Positions 49,770-58,579 of a stretch of 64,000 bases of DNA are shown in pieces (the first letter of the stretch is position 1; each line of letters opens with the position of its first letter). Position numbers and translations under genes: made by a program. The notes below the pieces were generated by a model. The model saw only the letters and a list, made by a program, of their open reading frames with translations. It searched no databases and was not told the origin of the DNA. The stretch is from contig NZ_LMRP01000001.1 in assembly GCF_001426185.1 (NCBI RefSeq), positions 372,483 to 436,482 of the forward strand. The letters run 5' to 3'. Source of the DNA: Rhodococcus sp. Leaf247. Lineage in GTDB: Bacteria; Actinomycetota; Actinomycetes; Mycobacteriales; Mycobacteriaceae.

Positions 49770-50801
49770 TCAGGCGCTCGGCGCCTCCGGCAACGTGACG
49801 ACCTGTCCGGCGAAGGACAGACCCGCACCGAATCCGAGCAACAGGGCGGTGTCGCCCTTCTTCGCCTTGCCGGTGCGGAGGACTTCCTCCACCGCGAGCG
49901 GGATCGACGCGGCGGAGGTGTTGCCCGCCTCGGCGATGTCGTGAGCCACCGGGATGTCCTCGGCGAGTTCGAGGCTCTTCGCCAGGAGGTCCGTGATGCG
50001 CGAATTGGCCTGATGCGGAACGAAGACGTCCAGTTCCGATGCCTTCACGCCGGCCTTGTCCAGCGCTTCACGGGCGACCTTCGCCATCTCGAACGCAGCC
50101 CAGCGGAACACCGCGATGCCTGTCATGGCGATCCACGGACGGTCGGCGTTGGGGTCTTCCTTCAGATCGGCGAAGTACTGCAGCCAATCCTTGTCCTGCT
50201 TGATGGCGTCGGACTGTGATCCGTCCGATCCCCACACGACAGGTCCGATGCCGGGCTCGTCCGTGAGGCCGACGACCATGGCGCCCGCGCCGTCGCCGAA
50301 GATCATGCGGGTTCCGCGGTCGTCCGGGCGTGTCGTGACGGACAGGTGCTCGGTTCCGATGACCAGCACCTTGTCCGACGTCCCCGCCCGGACCATGTCG
50401 GAGGCGAGCGCGAGGCCGTAGCAGAATCCGGCGCAGCCCGCTCCCAGGTCGAAGGCGCCGGGACCGCCGGTACCCAACGCGTCGGCGATGATCGACGCCG
50501 CGGGGGGCGTCAACAGAAGGTGGGTCGACGTCGCGATGATGACGCACCCGATCTCCTCGGCGCTGATGCCCGAGTTCTCCAGAGCGCGCCGACCTGCCTC
50601 GATGGACATCGAGACGACGTTCTCGTTCTCCCCTGCGAAGCGACGCGACTCGATGCCGGTGCGGGTACGGATCCACTCGTCACTCGAGTCGATCGTCTTG
50701 CAGATCTCCTCGTTGGTCACCACTCGCTCGGGCCGGTACGCGCCGATCCCCAGGATTCCTGAGTGCCGCGTCTCGGTCGGAATAGTGATCTGCGCGCCCA
50801 T
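49770..50801 (-). CDS. fabH: Beta-ketoacyl-ACP synthase III
   Basis: A 343-residue KASIII with catalytic C123 (GAGCAGF), H263 (PHQANSRI) and N294 (EAGNTSAAS). It strongly resembles mycobacterial FabH (GAYRPERVVTNEEIC, IDSSDEWIRTRTGI), which links FAS-I acyl-CoA to FAS-II for mycolic acid synthesis. AGAGGA lies 10 bases before ATG at 50801; an ATG 18 bases earlier has no ribosome site. Typical of a mycolate-making genus. Confidence 0.94.
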   Translation of the reverse strand: MGAQITIPTETRHSGILGIGAYRPERVVTNEEICKTIDSSDEWIRTRTGIESRRFAGENENVVSMSIEAGRRALENSGISAEEIGCVIIATSTHLLLTPPAASIIADALGTGGPGAFDLGAGCAGFCYGLALASDMVRAGTSDKVLVIGTEHLSVTTRPDDRGTRMIFGDGAGAMVVGLTDEPGIGPVVWGSDGSQSDAIKQDKDWLQYFADLKEDPNADRPWIAMTGIAVFRWAAFEMAKVAREALDKAGVKASELDVFVPHQANSRITDLLAKSLELAEDIPVAHDIAEAGNTSAASIPLAVEEVLRTGKAKKGDTALLLGFGAGLSFAGQVVTLPEAPSA

Positions 50802-50852
50802 CGAAGGCCGTCCTCTCATGCCGCTGTCCGCGCGAAGCGCGGGTGTCGTGGC

Positions 50853-51482
50853 CTACGTTACTGCGCTGGAACGGGCCGCGGACAACTCCGTCGCCCCGTC
50901 GGGACCGAGGGCTACGGCGGGCAGCGCGTGAACCAGGAGCTCGATCAGCTCGTCCCGATCGAGGTCCTCTCGGCTCAACCAGGTGATGGTGACCTCCTCG
51001 CAGAACGCCACCCACCCGCGGATGGCGAGCTCGATCCGAGGAGTCGTCTCGATGCCCAGGAGCGGGAGTTGACCCACGGTTCGTTCGACCATGACGTCGC
51101 GGGTGCGCTCGAACACCGCCCTCATGTCCGGGTCCCCACTGGCGGTGCCGCGGAGCAGTGACACGTAGGTCGATCGGTGTGCGGTGACGTAGTCGACGTA
51201 CGACGTGAGCGCGACCGCCAGCGTCGTGAGCGGGTCCAAACCCTCCGGCGGCTCGGTCGACGCGAGCATCTCTCTACTGGTGTGATCGACGATCGCGACG
51301 TGGAAGTCGTGCTTGGAGGTGAAGTAGTGGAAGAGCAGACCGCGGGAGACGCCGGCCTGGTCGGCGATGTCCTCGACCGAGATGGCGTCGAGTGTGCGCT
51401 CGGAGAGCATCTCCACACCCAGCTCGATGAGCTGGGCCCGCCGTTGCTCGGGGTTGAGCCGCGTTCGCTTCACGCTGTCCAT
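50853..51482 (-). CDS. TetR-family repressor, divergent from the BVMO operon
   Basis: A 209-residue TetR protein. The helix-turn-helix is ISVEDIADQAGVSRGLLFHYF (residues ~34-54, ending in the typical tyrosine). The variable C-terminal domain binds the ligand. It faces the monooxygenase gene 68 bases away, and a long inverted repeat lies between them. The TAAGAT -10 is 6 bases before the ATG, so the mRNA seems leaderless. Arrangement resembles ethR-ethA. Confidence 0.92.
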   Translation of the reverse strand: MDSVKRTRLNPEQRRAQLIELGVEMLSERTLDAISVEDIADQAGVSRGLLFHYFTSKHDFHVAIVDHTSREMLASTEPPEGLDPLTTLAVALTSYVDYVTAHRSTYVSLLRGTASGDPDMRAVFERTRDVMVERTVGQLPLLGIETTPRIELAIRGWVAFCEEVTITWLSREDLDRDELIELLVHALPAVALGPDGATELSAARSSAVT

Positions 51483-51488
51483 TCACTC

Positions 51489-51494
51489 ATCTTA
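51489..51494 (-). promoter_or_regulatory. -10 of the tetR promoter, leaderless
   Basis: TAAGAT reads on the minus strand, 6 bases before the tetR ATG, so transcription would begin at or near the start codon. No good -35 is visible. It overlaps the left outer arm of the operator. Confidence 0.5.
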
Positions 51495-51534
51495 CTGAAC
51501 AACGGTCAACAACTGTTGACTCACACTCAGTAAG
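51491..51534. promoter_or_regulatory. Concentric inverted-repeat operator for the TetR protein
   Basis: Outer arms CTTACTGA (51491-51498) and TCAGTAAG (51527-51534) and inner arms GTCAACA (51505-51511) and TGTTGAC (51514-51520) share one axis at 51512.5. This 44-bp dyad covers both -10 and -35 regions of the divergent promoters. Confidence 0.75.
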
Positions 51535-51544
51535 CCCTTATTCT
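51516..51544 (+). promoter_or_regulatory. BVMO operon promoter, leaderless
   Basis: TTGACT (51516-51521), 17 bases, TATTCT (51539-51544), then 6 bases to ATG at 51551. There is no Shine-Dalgarno sequence, so translation should start at the 5' end of the mRNA. The -35 lies in the inner operator arm. Confidence 0.7.
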
Positions 51545-51550
51545 CATTTC

Positions 51551-53131
51551 ATGAGTCTTCCAGTAACAGACACCGGGACTGCTGCACGGTACGTCGACAC
51601 GATCATCATCGGCAGTGGTTTCGCCGGGCTGGGCGCGGCGATCAAGCTGACGCAGCAAGGCAGCACCGACTTCCTCGTTCTCGAGCGCGGCAGCGATGTC
51701 GGCGGCACATGGCGCGACAACACCTATCCCGGCGCGGCATGCGACGTGCCGTCGCACCTGTACTCGTACTCGTTCGCCCTGAACCCCGACTGGACCCGGT
51801 CCTTCTCGCGGCAGGCCGAGATTCAGAAGTACATCGAGGGTGTCGCACGGCAGTACCGCGTGTACGACCGTCACGTCTTCGACTGCCATGTCGAGTCCGC
51901 CCGCTGGAACACCACCACCTCGCAGTGGGACATCGCGACCACCAAGGGCAACTTCACGGCCAAGAAGGTCGTGTCCGCCGTCGGCGCACTGTGCGAGCCC
52001 AACCTGCCCGACATCGCCGGCATCGGCGACTTCCAGGGCGAGATCTTCCACTCCGCCCGCTGGAACCACGACGCGAGTCTCGCGGGCAAGCGCGTCGCCG
52101 TCATCGGCACGGGCGCCTCCGCGATCCAGATCGTCCCGGCCATCGCGTCGACGGTGAAGCATCTCGATGTCTATCAGCGCACCGCCCCGTGGGTCCTGCC
52201 GCGATTCGACCGCGAGTACACCCGGCTCGAGAAGTTCGCGTTCAAGCACGTTCCGGGGTACCAGAAGCTCTCCCGCACCGGCATCTACGCGGCCCGTGAG
52301 ACGCAGGTCGTCGGCCTGACCAGGGTGCCCAAGCTCATGAAGGCCTTCGAGTTCATCGCACGCCGGCAGATCGCCAAGGGCATCCGCAATCCAGAGCTGC
52401 GCAAGAAGGTCACGCCGAATTTCCGGATCGGCTGCAAGCGCATGCTGATCTCGAACAACTACTACCCGGCCCTGGACCGACCGAACGTCGACCTGGTGAC
52501 CGACGGAATCCGTGAGATCCGCGCGAACTCCATCGTGACCGTCGACGGTACGGAGCGTCCCATCGACGCACTCGTGGTCGCCACCGGCTTCCATGTCACC
52601 GACTCCCCCACGTTCGCCGGCATCATCGGCAAGGACGGGCGCTCCTTGGCCGACGTCTTCGACGAGCGCGGTCAGCAGGGATACAAGGGCGCGACCGTGG
52701 CCGGATTCCCGAACCTGTTCTTCCTGGTCGGCCCCAACACCGGCCTCGGACACACCTCCATGGTGTTCATGATCGAGTCGCAGCTCAATTACGTCATCGA
52801 CGCACTCAACACGATCGACAAGCACGATCTCGGTGTCGTGGAGGTGCGCCGCGACGTCCAGGACCGGTTCAACGCCGACCTCCAGGCCAAGTTGGGCAAG
52901 ACGGTGTGGCTCAACGGTGGCTGCGCCAGCTGGTACCTCGACAAGCACGGCAACAACACCACCCTGTGGCCGGACTTCACCTTCGAGTTCCGCCGGATCA
53001 CCCGCAACTTCGATCTCGACGCCTACGATTCCGTGTCGGCAGGGTCCACGTCCCGCCCGGTGGCGGCCGTGGACGGTTCCCCGACCGCCAGCACGACCGA
53101 CAACGACGACGAGAAAGTGATCTCACGATGA
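51551..53131 (+). CDS. Flavin-containing Baeyer-Villiger-type monooxygenase
   Basis: A 526-residue FAD/NADPH monooxygenase. FAD Rossmann motif GSGFAG lies at 21-26, the BVMO fingerprint is FQGEIFHSARWN near 160 (FxGxxxHxxxW) and the NADPH motif is GTGASA near 186. The family oxidises ketones to esters or sulfur compounds; EthA is a relative. First gene of an operon with an SDR and an HSL-type esterase, which would suit alcohol to ketone to ester to acid turnover. Substrate unknown. Confidence 0.94.
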   Translation: MSLPVTDTGTAARYVDTIIIGSGFAGLGAAIKLTQQGSTDFLVLERGSDVGGTWRDNTYPGAACDVPSHLYSYSFALNPDWTRSFSRQAEIQKYIEGVARQYRVYDRHVFDCHVESARWNTTTSQWDIATTKGNFTAKKVVSAVGALCEPNLPDIAGIGDFQGEIFHSARWNHDASLAGKRVAVIGTGASAIQIVPAIASTVKHLDVYQRTAPWVLPRFDREYTRLEKFAFKHVPGYQKLSRTGIYAARETQVVGLTRVPKLMKAFEFIARRQIAKGIRNPELRKKVTPNFRIGCKRMLISNNYYPALDRPNVDLVTDGIREIRANSIVTVDGTERPIDALVVATGFHVTDSPTFAGIIGKDGRSLADVFDERGQQGYKGATVAGFPNLFFLVGPNTGLGHTSMVFMIESQLNYVIDALNTIDKHDLGVVEVRRDVQDRFNADLQAKLGKTVWLNGGCASWYLDKHGNNTTLWPDFTFEFRRITRNFDLDAYDSVSAGSTSRPVAAVDGSPTASTTDNDDEKVISR

Positions 53132-53961
53132 GCGAATTCCGAGGCCGCGTCGCCGTGGTGACCGGAGCCGGGTCCGGGATCGGCCGCGCGTTGGCCCTCG
53201 AGCTCGCCGCACGGGGAGCGCGTCTCGCCCTGTCCGACGTCGACTCGGTCGGCCTCGCCGCCACCGTCGCCGCGGTGACCGAGCGGGGGGCGGACGTCCG
53301 CAGCGACCACCTCGACGTGAGTGAGCGTGGCAGCGTCATGGACTACGCGGACACCGTTCGTCAGCACTTCGGTGCGGTGAACCAGGTCTACAACAACGCG
53401 GGCATCGCGTTCCACGGTGATGTGGAGAAGTCCGAGTTCAAGGACTTCGAACGCGTCATCGACGTCGACTTCTGGGGAGTCGTCAACGGCACGAAAGCGT
53501 TCCTGCCGCACCTGATCGAGTCCGGTGACGGCCACGTCGTCAACGTCTCCAGCCTCTTCGGCCTGCTGTCCATTCCGTCCCAGTCCGCCTACAATGCAGC
53601 CAAGTTCGCGGTGCGTGGGTTCACCGAGGCGCTCCGCCAGGAGATGCTGATCGCGCGGCACCCGGTGCGCGTGACGTGCGTGCACCCCGGCGGCATCAAG
53701 ACCGCGATCGCCCGTAACGCGACGGTCGCGGAGGGTCAGGACCAGAAGTCGGTGGCGGAGTTCTTCGACCGCCGCCTGGCCAAGACCACGCCCGAGCAGG
53801 CCGCCCTGGTCATCCTGAAGGGCGTCGAGAAGAACAAGGCGCGCGTGTTGATCGGCAACGATGCCCGCGCACTCGACGCTCTCGCACGCATCACGGGATC
53901 GCGCTACCAGGACATCATCGTCAAACTGTCCTCGCGCGTCCTGCCTCGGCCGGCAGCGTAG
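53128..53961 (+). CDS. Short-chain dehydrogenase/reductase
   Basis: A 277-residue SDR with the nucleotide motif TGAGSGIG near 13-20, NNAG near 88, catalytic Ser in NVSSLFG and YNAAK near 155. It probably interconverts an alcohol and the ketone used by the preceding monooxygenase. The ATG overlaps the monooxygenase stop by ATGA. Confidence 0.94.
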   Translation: MSEFRGRVAVVTGAGSGIGRALALELAARGARLALSDVDSVGLAATVAAVTERGADVRSDHLDVSERGSVMDYADTVRQHFGAVNQVYNNAGIAFHGDVEKSEFKDFERVIDVDFWGVVNGTKAFLPHLIESGDGHVVNVSSLFGLLSIPSQSAYNAAKFAVRGFTEALRQEMLIARHPVRVTCVHPGGIKTAIARNATVAEGQDQKSVAEFFDRRLAKTTPEQAALVILKGVEKNKARVLIGNDARALDALARITGSRYQDIIVKLSSRVLPRPAA

Positions 53962-53973
53962 GAACAGGCCGAT

Positions 53974-54870
53974 ATGCGCCCCACGGTCCTCCCCCTCGGT
54001 GTGGTGTCACGGGCGTTGAAGCCCGTCTTCCGCATCGCGCTCAACCCGCGCGTGCCTGTCCCCGCGCAACGGTTCCTGCTCGAAGCGTCCGCGCGATCGC
54101 TCCCTCTCTGGGAGGGGACGGTCGTGCGCAGCGAGCGGATGGCCGGTGTGCCTGTGGAACGAGTCACCGTGGGGGCCACCGAAAGAAGCACCGCCGTCCT
54201 GTACCTGCACGGCGGTGCGTACACGGTGGGCTCACCGCTGACTCACCGCGTCGTCACATCGTCGATCGCCCGCGACTCGGGTGCGGTCGTCGTCGCGCCG
54301 CACTATCGGTTGGCGCCCGAGCATCCGTGTCCCGCGGCACTCGACGACGCTCTCGCCGTCTTCGACGCCCTGGTCGCCGATCACGGCTTCACTCCGGATC
54401 GCATTGCGGTGGTCGGTGATTCGGCCGGCGGCGGCCTTGCTGCGGCGACGACACAGGCGCTGGTGGACCGCGGCACTCCCCCGTCGTCCCTCGCCATGAT
54501 CTCCCCGTGGGCGGATCCGAACGACCAGGACTTCCCCGCGCCGCGGGACTTCCTCCTCGATGCCCGGTGGTTGCAGAACTCGGCCCGCCAGTATCTCGGC
54601 GACGGAGACCCGACCGATCCCCGCTACGCGCCGACACGAGGAACCCTGACCGGTTTCCCGGCCACTCTCGTCCAGGTGTCGGCCGGAGAGATCCTGCGTC
54701 CTCAGATCCTGCGGTTCGTGGACGCGCTGACCACCGCCGGCGTCGACGTTCGGTGTTCGGAGTTGCAGGATCTGTGGCACGTGGCCCACCTGCAGGCGAC
54801 TCTGTTGGCGGAAGCCGATGCCGCGGTCCGGGAGATCGGAACGTTCGTCCGCGAACGCTTCTCTGCCTGA
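53974..54870 (+). CDS. HSL-family alpha/beta hydrolase (esterase)
   Basis: A 298-residue hydrolase of the hormone-sensitive-lipase family. The HGGA oxyanion motif is at 79-82 and the nucleophile S150 lies in GDSAGGG; the histidine is in WHVAHLQ near the end. It should hydrolyse the ester made by the monooxygenase, an inference from the operon. AGGAACAGG precedes the ATG; 12-base gap after the SDR. Confidence 0.92.
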   Translation: MRPTVLPLGVVSRALKPVFRIALNPRVPVPAQRFLLEASARSLPLWEGTVVRSERMAGVPVERVTVGATERSTAVLYLHGGAYTVGSPLTHRVVTSSIARDSGAVVVAPHYRLAPEHPCPAALDDALAVFDALVADHGFTPDRIAVVGDSAGGGLAAATTQALVDRGTPPSSLAMISPWADPNDQDFPAPRDFLLDARWLQNSARQYLGDGDPTDPRYAPTRGTLTGFPATLVQVSAGEILRPQILRFVDALTTAGVDVRCSELQDLWHVAHLQATLLAEADAAVREIGTFVRERFSA

Positions 54871-54887
54871 TCGGACGAAAGAACCTG

Positions 54888-55727
54888 TCAGAAGGACTGC
54901 TCGCCCAGCCAGTTCCGGGCGATCGCCGACGGATCCTCGCCCGCGCGTACACGTTCCACCATCCGGGCGAGGTCCGCCGTGGTCAATTCCCCGGCGATCA
55001 CCTGCAACCGGCGTGCGGACTCGTCGTCGACGGAGCCCTTGCGGAACAACGGCACCACGTTCTCCGCGACGAAGCCGTCACGGTCGTCGGCGAGCACCAC
55101 ATCGGTCGACTGCGGATCGGACGGCCGGTCGGTCGCATCGCGAACCGTGACGGCGGGGCCACCGTCGGATGCCGCGAGCCGACAGTCGTAGACCTCGTCC
55201 AACACGGCGCGGATGCCAGTGTCGTCCACCGCGGGATCGATGTCCGCGGAGAGCGTCTCGCACTCGGGCGCCAGCGCGGAGACGGTCGCCTCCTCGAGCG
55301 TCGCACCGACGGCTGACGGAACGGACACGGTCGGCCCGTTCCCGGCCAGTCCCTGGTCGCCGACGGACAACCATTCCGGCAGTGCACGAGCCAGTGCCGC
55401 GTAGACATCGTCCGCATCACGCGCGTCGGACGACGGATCCAGTTGCCGCACCAGCGATCCCGTGAAACCCGGCAGCATCGAGAGCGACGCGTCGTCGAGT
55501 CCGGTCAGTGCCGCGGCCGTATCGTCCACCGGCATCACCGACGCGGCCATGCCGTCACGCGTCAGCGCTCCGGCATAGATGTGGGCCAGGACGCTCTGGA
55601 CCGGAGTTCCCGTGTCCGCGACCACCAGGGCGTCGACGGTGGCTCTCGACTCGTCCACCGAGGCCGACGAGCAACCGGCCGACAGCACCAGCGACACCAG
55701 CACCGCGGCGACCTTCGATCCACGCAC
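54888..55727 (-). CDS. Degenerate OpuAC-type substrate-binding lipoprotein paralogue
   Basis: A 279-residue lipoprotein with lipobox LSAGC at 15-19. It aligns in layout with the divergent binding protein: IYAGALTRDGM for IYADALKANGF, LPGFTGSLV for IPDYTGNLL, and ENVVPLFRKGSVDDESARR for QNVVPVYNSSKKSDK. The GSxNFTE ligand segment is lost. GTG at 55727 is preferred to GTG at 55787, which would leave only 19 bases for two promoters. It may bind another ligand or modulate the transporter. Confidence 0.75.
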   Translation of the reverse strand: MRGSKVAAVLVSLVLSAGCSSASVDESRATVDALVVADTGTPVQSVLAHIYAGALTRDGMAASVMPVDDTAAALTGLDDASLSMLPGFTGSLVRQLDPSSDARDADDVYAALARALPEWLSVGDQGLAGNGPTVSVPSAVGATLEEATVSALAPECETLSADIDPAVDDTGIRAVLDEVYDCRLAASDGGPAVTVRDATDRPSDPQSTDVVLADDRDGFVAENVVPLFRKGSVDDESARRLQVIAGELTTADLARMVERVRAGEDPSAIARNWLGEQSF

Positions 55728-55806
55728 GTCCGGAGCCCGGCCCTTCTCTCGTCGTCGCCCGTACCGAAAACGGGCCGGTGTCGGCACCTATCGTTACACT
55801 CGAGCA

Positions 55807-56778
55807 GTGAACACGACACGTCGCACCACCTCACGTTCCGTGCGCGTCGCCGCCACCGCTCTGGTGGCCGCTGCAGCACTCACTCTGTCCGCCTGTGGCG
55901 GCGACTCGGATCCCTTGAGCAGCGGCGGTGAGGGTGGCAGCGGGGGCGACCCCAACACCATCGTCGTCGGTTCCGCGAACTTCACCGAGTCCGAGATCAT
56001 CGCCAACATCTACGCCGACGCTTTGAAGGCCAACGGTTTCGATGCCAGCACGCGACTGTCGATCGGCAGCCGCGAGGCCTACATCCCCGCCGTCCGCGAC
56101 GGTTCCATCGACCTCATCCCGGACTACACCGGGAACCTGTTGTTGTACTTGGACCCCGCTGCCACCGCCACGGCCCCGGAGGACGTGAACACCGCGTTGA
56201 CCTCCGCGCTCAGCGACGACCTGCTGGCGTCCACGCCGGCGCCCGGCGAGGACAAGGACGCCGTCGTCGTCACCCGCGACACCGCGACCAAGTGGAACCT
56301 CACCAACATCGCCGACCTCGCTCCCTACGCGGGCCAGGTCAAGTTCGGCGGACCGCCCGAGTTCGCGGAGCGTCCGGTCGGCCTGCCCGGCCTGCGGGAC
56401 AAGTACGGCGTCGACATCCCGGCGGCCAACTTCGTCCCCATCTCCGACGGTGGCGGTCCGGCGACCGTGGCAGCACTGGCGGCCGGAGACATCGACGCGG
56501 CCAATCTGTTCACCACCACGCCCGCGATCGTGGAGAACGACTTCGTCGCACTGGGCGACCCGGACAACAACTTCCCGGCCCAGAATGTCGTTCCGGTCTA
56601 CAACTCGTCCAAGAAGTCGGACAAGCTCACCGCCGTGCTCGACGCCGTGTCGGCGAAGCTCACCACGGTGGAGCTTCTGGCGCTGAACCAGGAAGTGTCG
56701 GGCACCGCGAAGACGGAGCCCGCCGCAGCAGCGAGCGCATGGGTCGTCGAACAGGGTCTGGACAAGCCGGTCTCGTGA
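55807..56778 (+). CDS. Glycine betaine/choline-type substrate-binding lipoprotein
   Basis: A 323-residue OpuAC-family protein with lipobox LSAC (C30). GSANFTESEIIANIYADAL and IPDYTGNLLLYLDP are the family ligand-binding segments. It delivers quaternary-amine osmolytes to the ABC transporter encoded next. The start is GTG. It overlaps the ATPase by GTGA. Confidence 0.93.
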   Translation: MNTTRRTTSRSVRVAATALVAAAALTLSACGGDSDPLSSGGEGGSGGDPNTIVVGSANFTESEIIANIYADALKANGFDASTRLSIGSREAYIPAVRDGSIDLIPDYTGNLLLYLDPAATATAPEDVNTALTSALSDDLLASTPAPGEDKDAVVVTRDTATKWNLTNIADLAPYAGQVKFGGPPEFAERPVGLPGLRDKYGVDIPAANFVPISDGGGPATVAALAAGDIDAANLFTTTPAIVENDFVALGDPDNNFPAQNVVPVYNSSKKSDKLTAVLDAVSAKLTTVELLALNQEVSGTAKTEPAAAASAWVVEQGLDKPVS

Positions 56779-57911
56779 TCTCGTTCGAGGGCGTCACCAA
56801 GCGCTACCCCGACGGAACCACTGCGGTCGACGGGTTGGATCTCGTCATCGAGGACCGCTCGTTCACTGTGTTCGTCGGACCGTCGGGATGCGGCAAGACG
56901 ACCTCGATGAGGATGATCAATCGCATGATCGATCCCACGTCGGGAACGATCACCGTCGACGGCCGGGACATCTCGGCCGTCGACGCGGTCAAGCTCAGAC
57001 TCGGCATCGGATACGTCATCCAGAGTGCCGGTCTGCTCCCCCACCGCACCGTCGTCGACAACGTCGCCACCGTGCCCGTGCTCATGGGCCGCTCCCGAAA
57101 GGACGCCCGTCGCGAAGCGATGGACGTCCTGGAGCGGGTGGGCCTCGATCTGTCCATGGCCACGCGGTATCCGGCGCAGCTGTCGGGTGGTCAGCAGCAG
57201 CGTGTCGGCGTCGCCCGCGCACTGGCTGCGGATCCGCCGATCCTGCTGATGGACGAGCCCTTCAGTGCCGTGGACCCGGTGGTGCGCGAGGATCTGCAGA
57301 ACGAGATGCTGCGTCTGCAGGCAGATCTGAAGAAGACGATCATCTTCGTCACCCACGACATCGACGAGGCCATCAAGCTCGGTGACCGCATCGCGGTGTT
57401 CGGTACGGGCGGAAAGCTTCAGCAGTACGACACCCCCGAGGTGGTCCTGTCCTCGCCCGCCACCGACTTCGTCGCGTCGTTCGTCGGTCGGGACAGGGGA
57501 TATCGCGGACTGTCCTTCCGCGATGCGGAGAAGGTGGATCTGCACCCCATCACCACGTCGTCCCCCGGGGACGCGTCGTCCGTGAGACTCGATGCCGGGC
57601 AATGGGTTCTGATCGTCACCGGAGACGGTCGACCCCGCGGATGGATGGACGTCACCGGTCTCGAAGCGTTGCGCGCCGGGCAGGACCTCGACCGATGCAC
57701 ATCCGCCGGGGGGTCGTTGTTCCCGCCGTCCGGTGACCTTCGGCAGGCTCTCGATGCCGCCATCTCGTCCCCGTCGGGAGTCGGTGTCGCCGTCGATGCC
57801 GACGGCGCCGTCGTGGGCGGGATCGACGCGACCGAAGTGGTCGCGCTCCTGGCCGAGCAGCGGCAGTCGGAGGATCGCGAGCGCGGTCGACGCTACTTCG
57901 AGCAACCCTGA
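56775..57911 (+). CDS. Osmoprotectant ABC ATPase with C-terminal CBS-like region
   Basis: A 378-residue ATPase (ProV/OpuCA type). Walker A GPSGCGKTT lies near 36, the Q-loop at YVIQSAGLLPHRT, signature LSGGQQQRVGVARAL near 140, Walker B ILLMDEPFSAVDP near 160. Residues about 250-370 form a CBS-like regulatory part that in relatives senses ionic strength. GTG overlaps upstream; shares one base with the next ATG. Confidence 0.94.
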   Translation: MISFEGVTKRYPDGTTAVDGLDLVIEDRSFTVFVGPSGCGKTTSMRMINRMIDPTSGTITVDGRDISAVDAVKLRLGIGYVIQSAGLLPHRTVVDNVATVPVLMGRSRKDARREAMDVLERVGLDLSMATRYPAQLSGGQQQRVGVARALAADPPILLMDEPFSAVDPVVREDLQNEMLRLQADLKKTIIFVTHDIDEAIKLGDRIAVFGTGGKLQQYDTPEVVLSSPATDFVASFVGRDRGYRGLSFRDAEKVDLHPITTSSPGDASSVRLDAGQWVLIVTGDGRPRGWMDVTGLEALRAGQDLDRCTSAGGSLFPPSGDLRQALDAAISSPSGVGVAVDADGAVVGGIDATEVVALLAEQRQSEDRERGRRYFEQP

Positions 57912-58579
57912 TGCGCTGGCTCGTCGACAACGTCGACATCGTTCTGGGACTGACCCGCACGCACCTGTACCTGTCGCTGGTTCCCCTGCTGATCGGTCTC
58001 GTGATCGCGGTGCCGCTCGGCGCCGCCGTGCGCACGGTGAGCTGGCTGCGCCGGCTCACTCTGGTGGTCGCCAGTGTCGCGTTCACCATTCCCTCGCTGG
58101 CACTGTTCGTCACCATCCCGCTCATCGTGGGCCTTCGGGTGCTCGATCCGCTGAACGTGGTGATCGCGCTGACCGTGTACTCGACGGCGCTTCTGGTGCG
58201 GGCAGTGCCCGAGGCACTGGACTCCGTCTCCCCCGCGGTGGTCGACGCGTCCACCGCGATGGGATTCGGCCGGATCCGCCGCGCCGCCACGGTCGAACTG
58301 CCCCTGGCACTGCCCGTCCTCGTCGCCAACATCCGCGTCGTCGCGGTCACCAACATCTCGATGGTCTCGGTCGGGTCGGTCATCGGAATCGGCGGGCTGG
58401 GCCAGCTGTTCACCCAGGGCTACCAGCGTGACTACCCCGACCAGATCCTGGCCGGCATCATCGCGATCGTGGCCCTCGCCCTGGTGTTCGACGCCATGCT
58501 GTTCCTGATCGGCCGCGCCCTGACCCCGTGGACTCGCGCCGGATCGACCACTCGCCGAGCGAAAGGTGTGCGCGCATGA
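57911..58579 (+). CDS. Osmoprotectant ABC permease 1
   Basis: A 222-residue permease with the BPD-type EAA-like loop ASTAMGFGRIRRAATVELPLALP (near 115-137) that contacts the ATPase, and about five membrane helices. It partners the next gene (ProW/ProZ pair). Confidence 0.94.
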   Translation: MRWLVDNVDIVLGLTRTHLYLSLVPLLIGLVIAVPLGAAVRTVSWLRRLTLVVASVAFTIPSLALFVTIPLIVGLRVLDPLNVVIALTVYSTALLVRAVPEALDSVSPAVVDASTAMGFGRIRRAATVELPLALPVLVANIRVVAVTNISMVSVGSVIGIGGLGQLFTQGYQRDYPDQILAGIIAIVALALVFDAMLFLIGRALTPWTRAGSTTRRAKGVRA

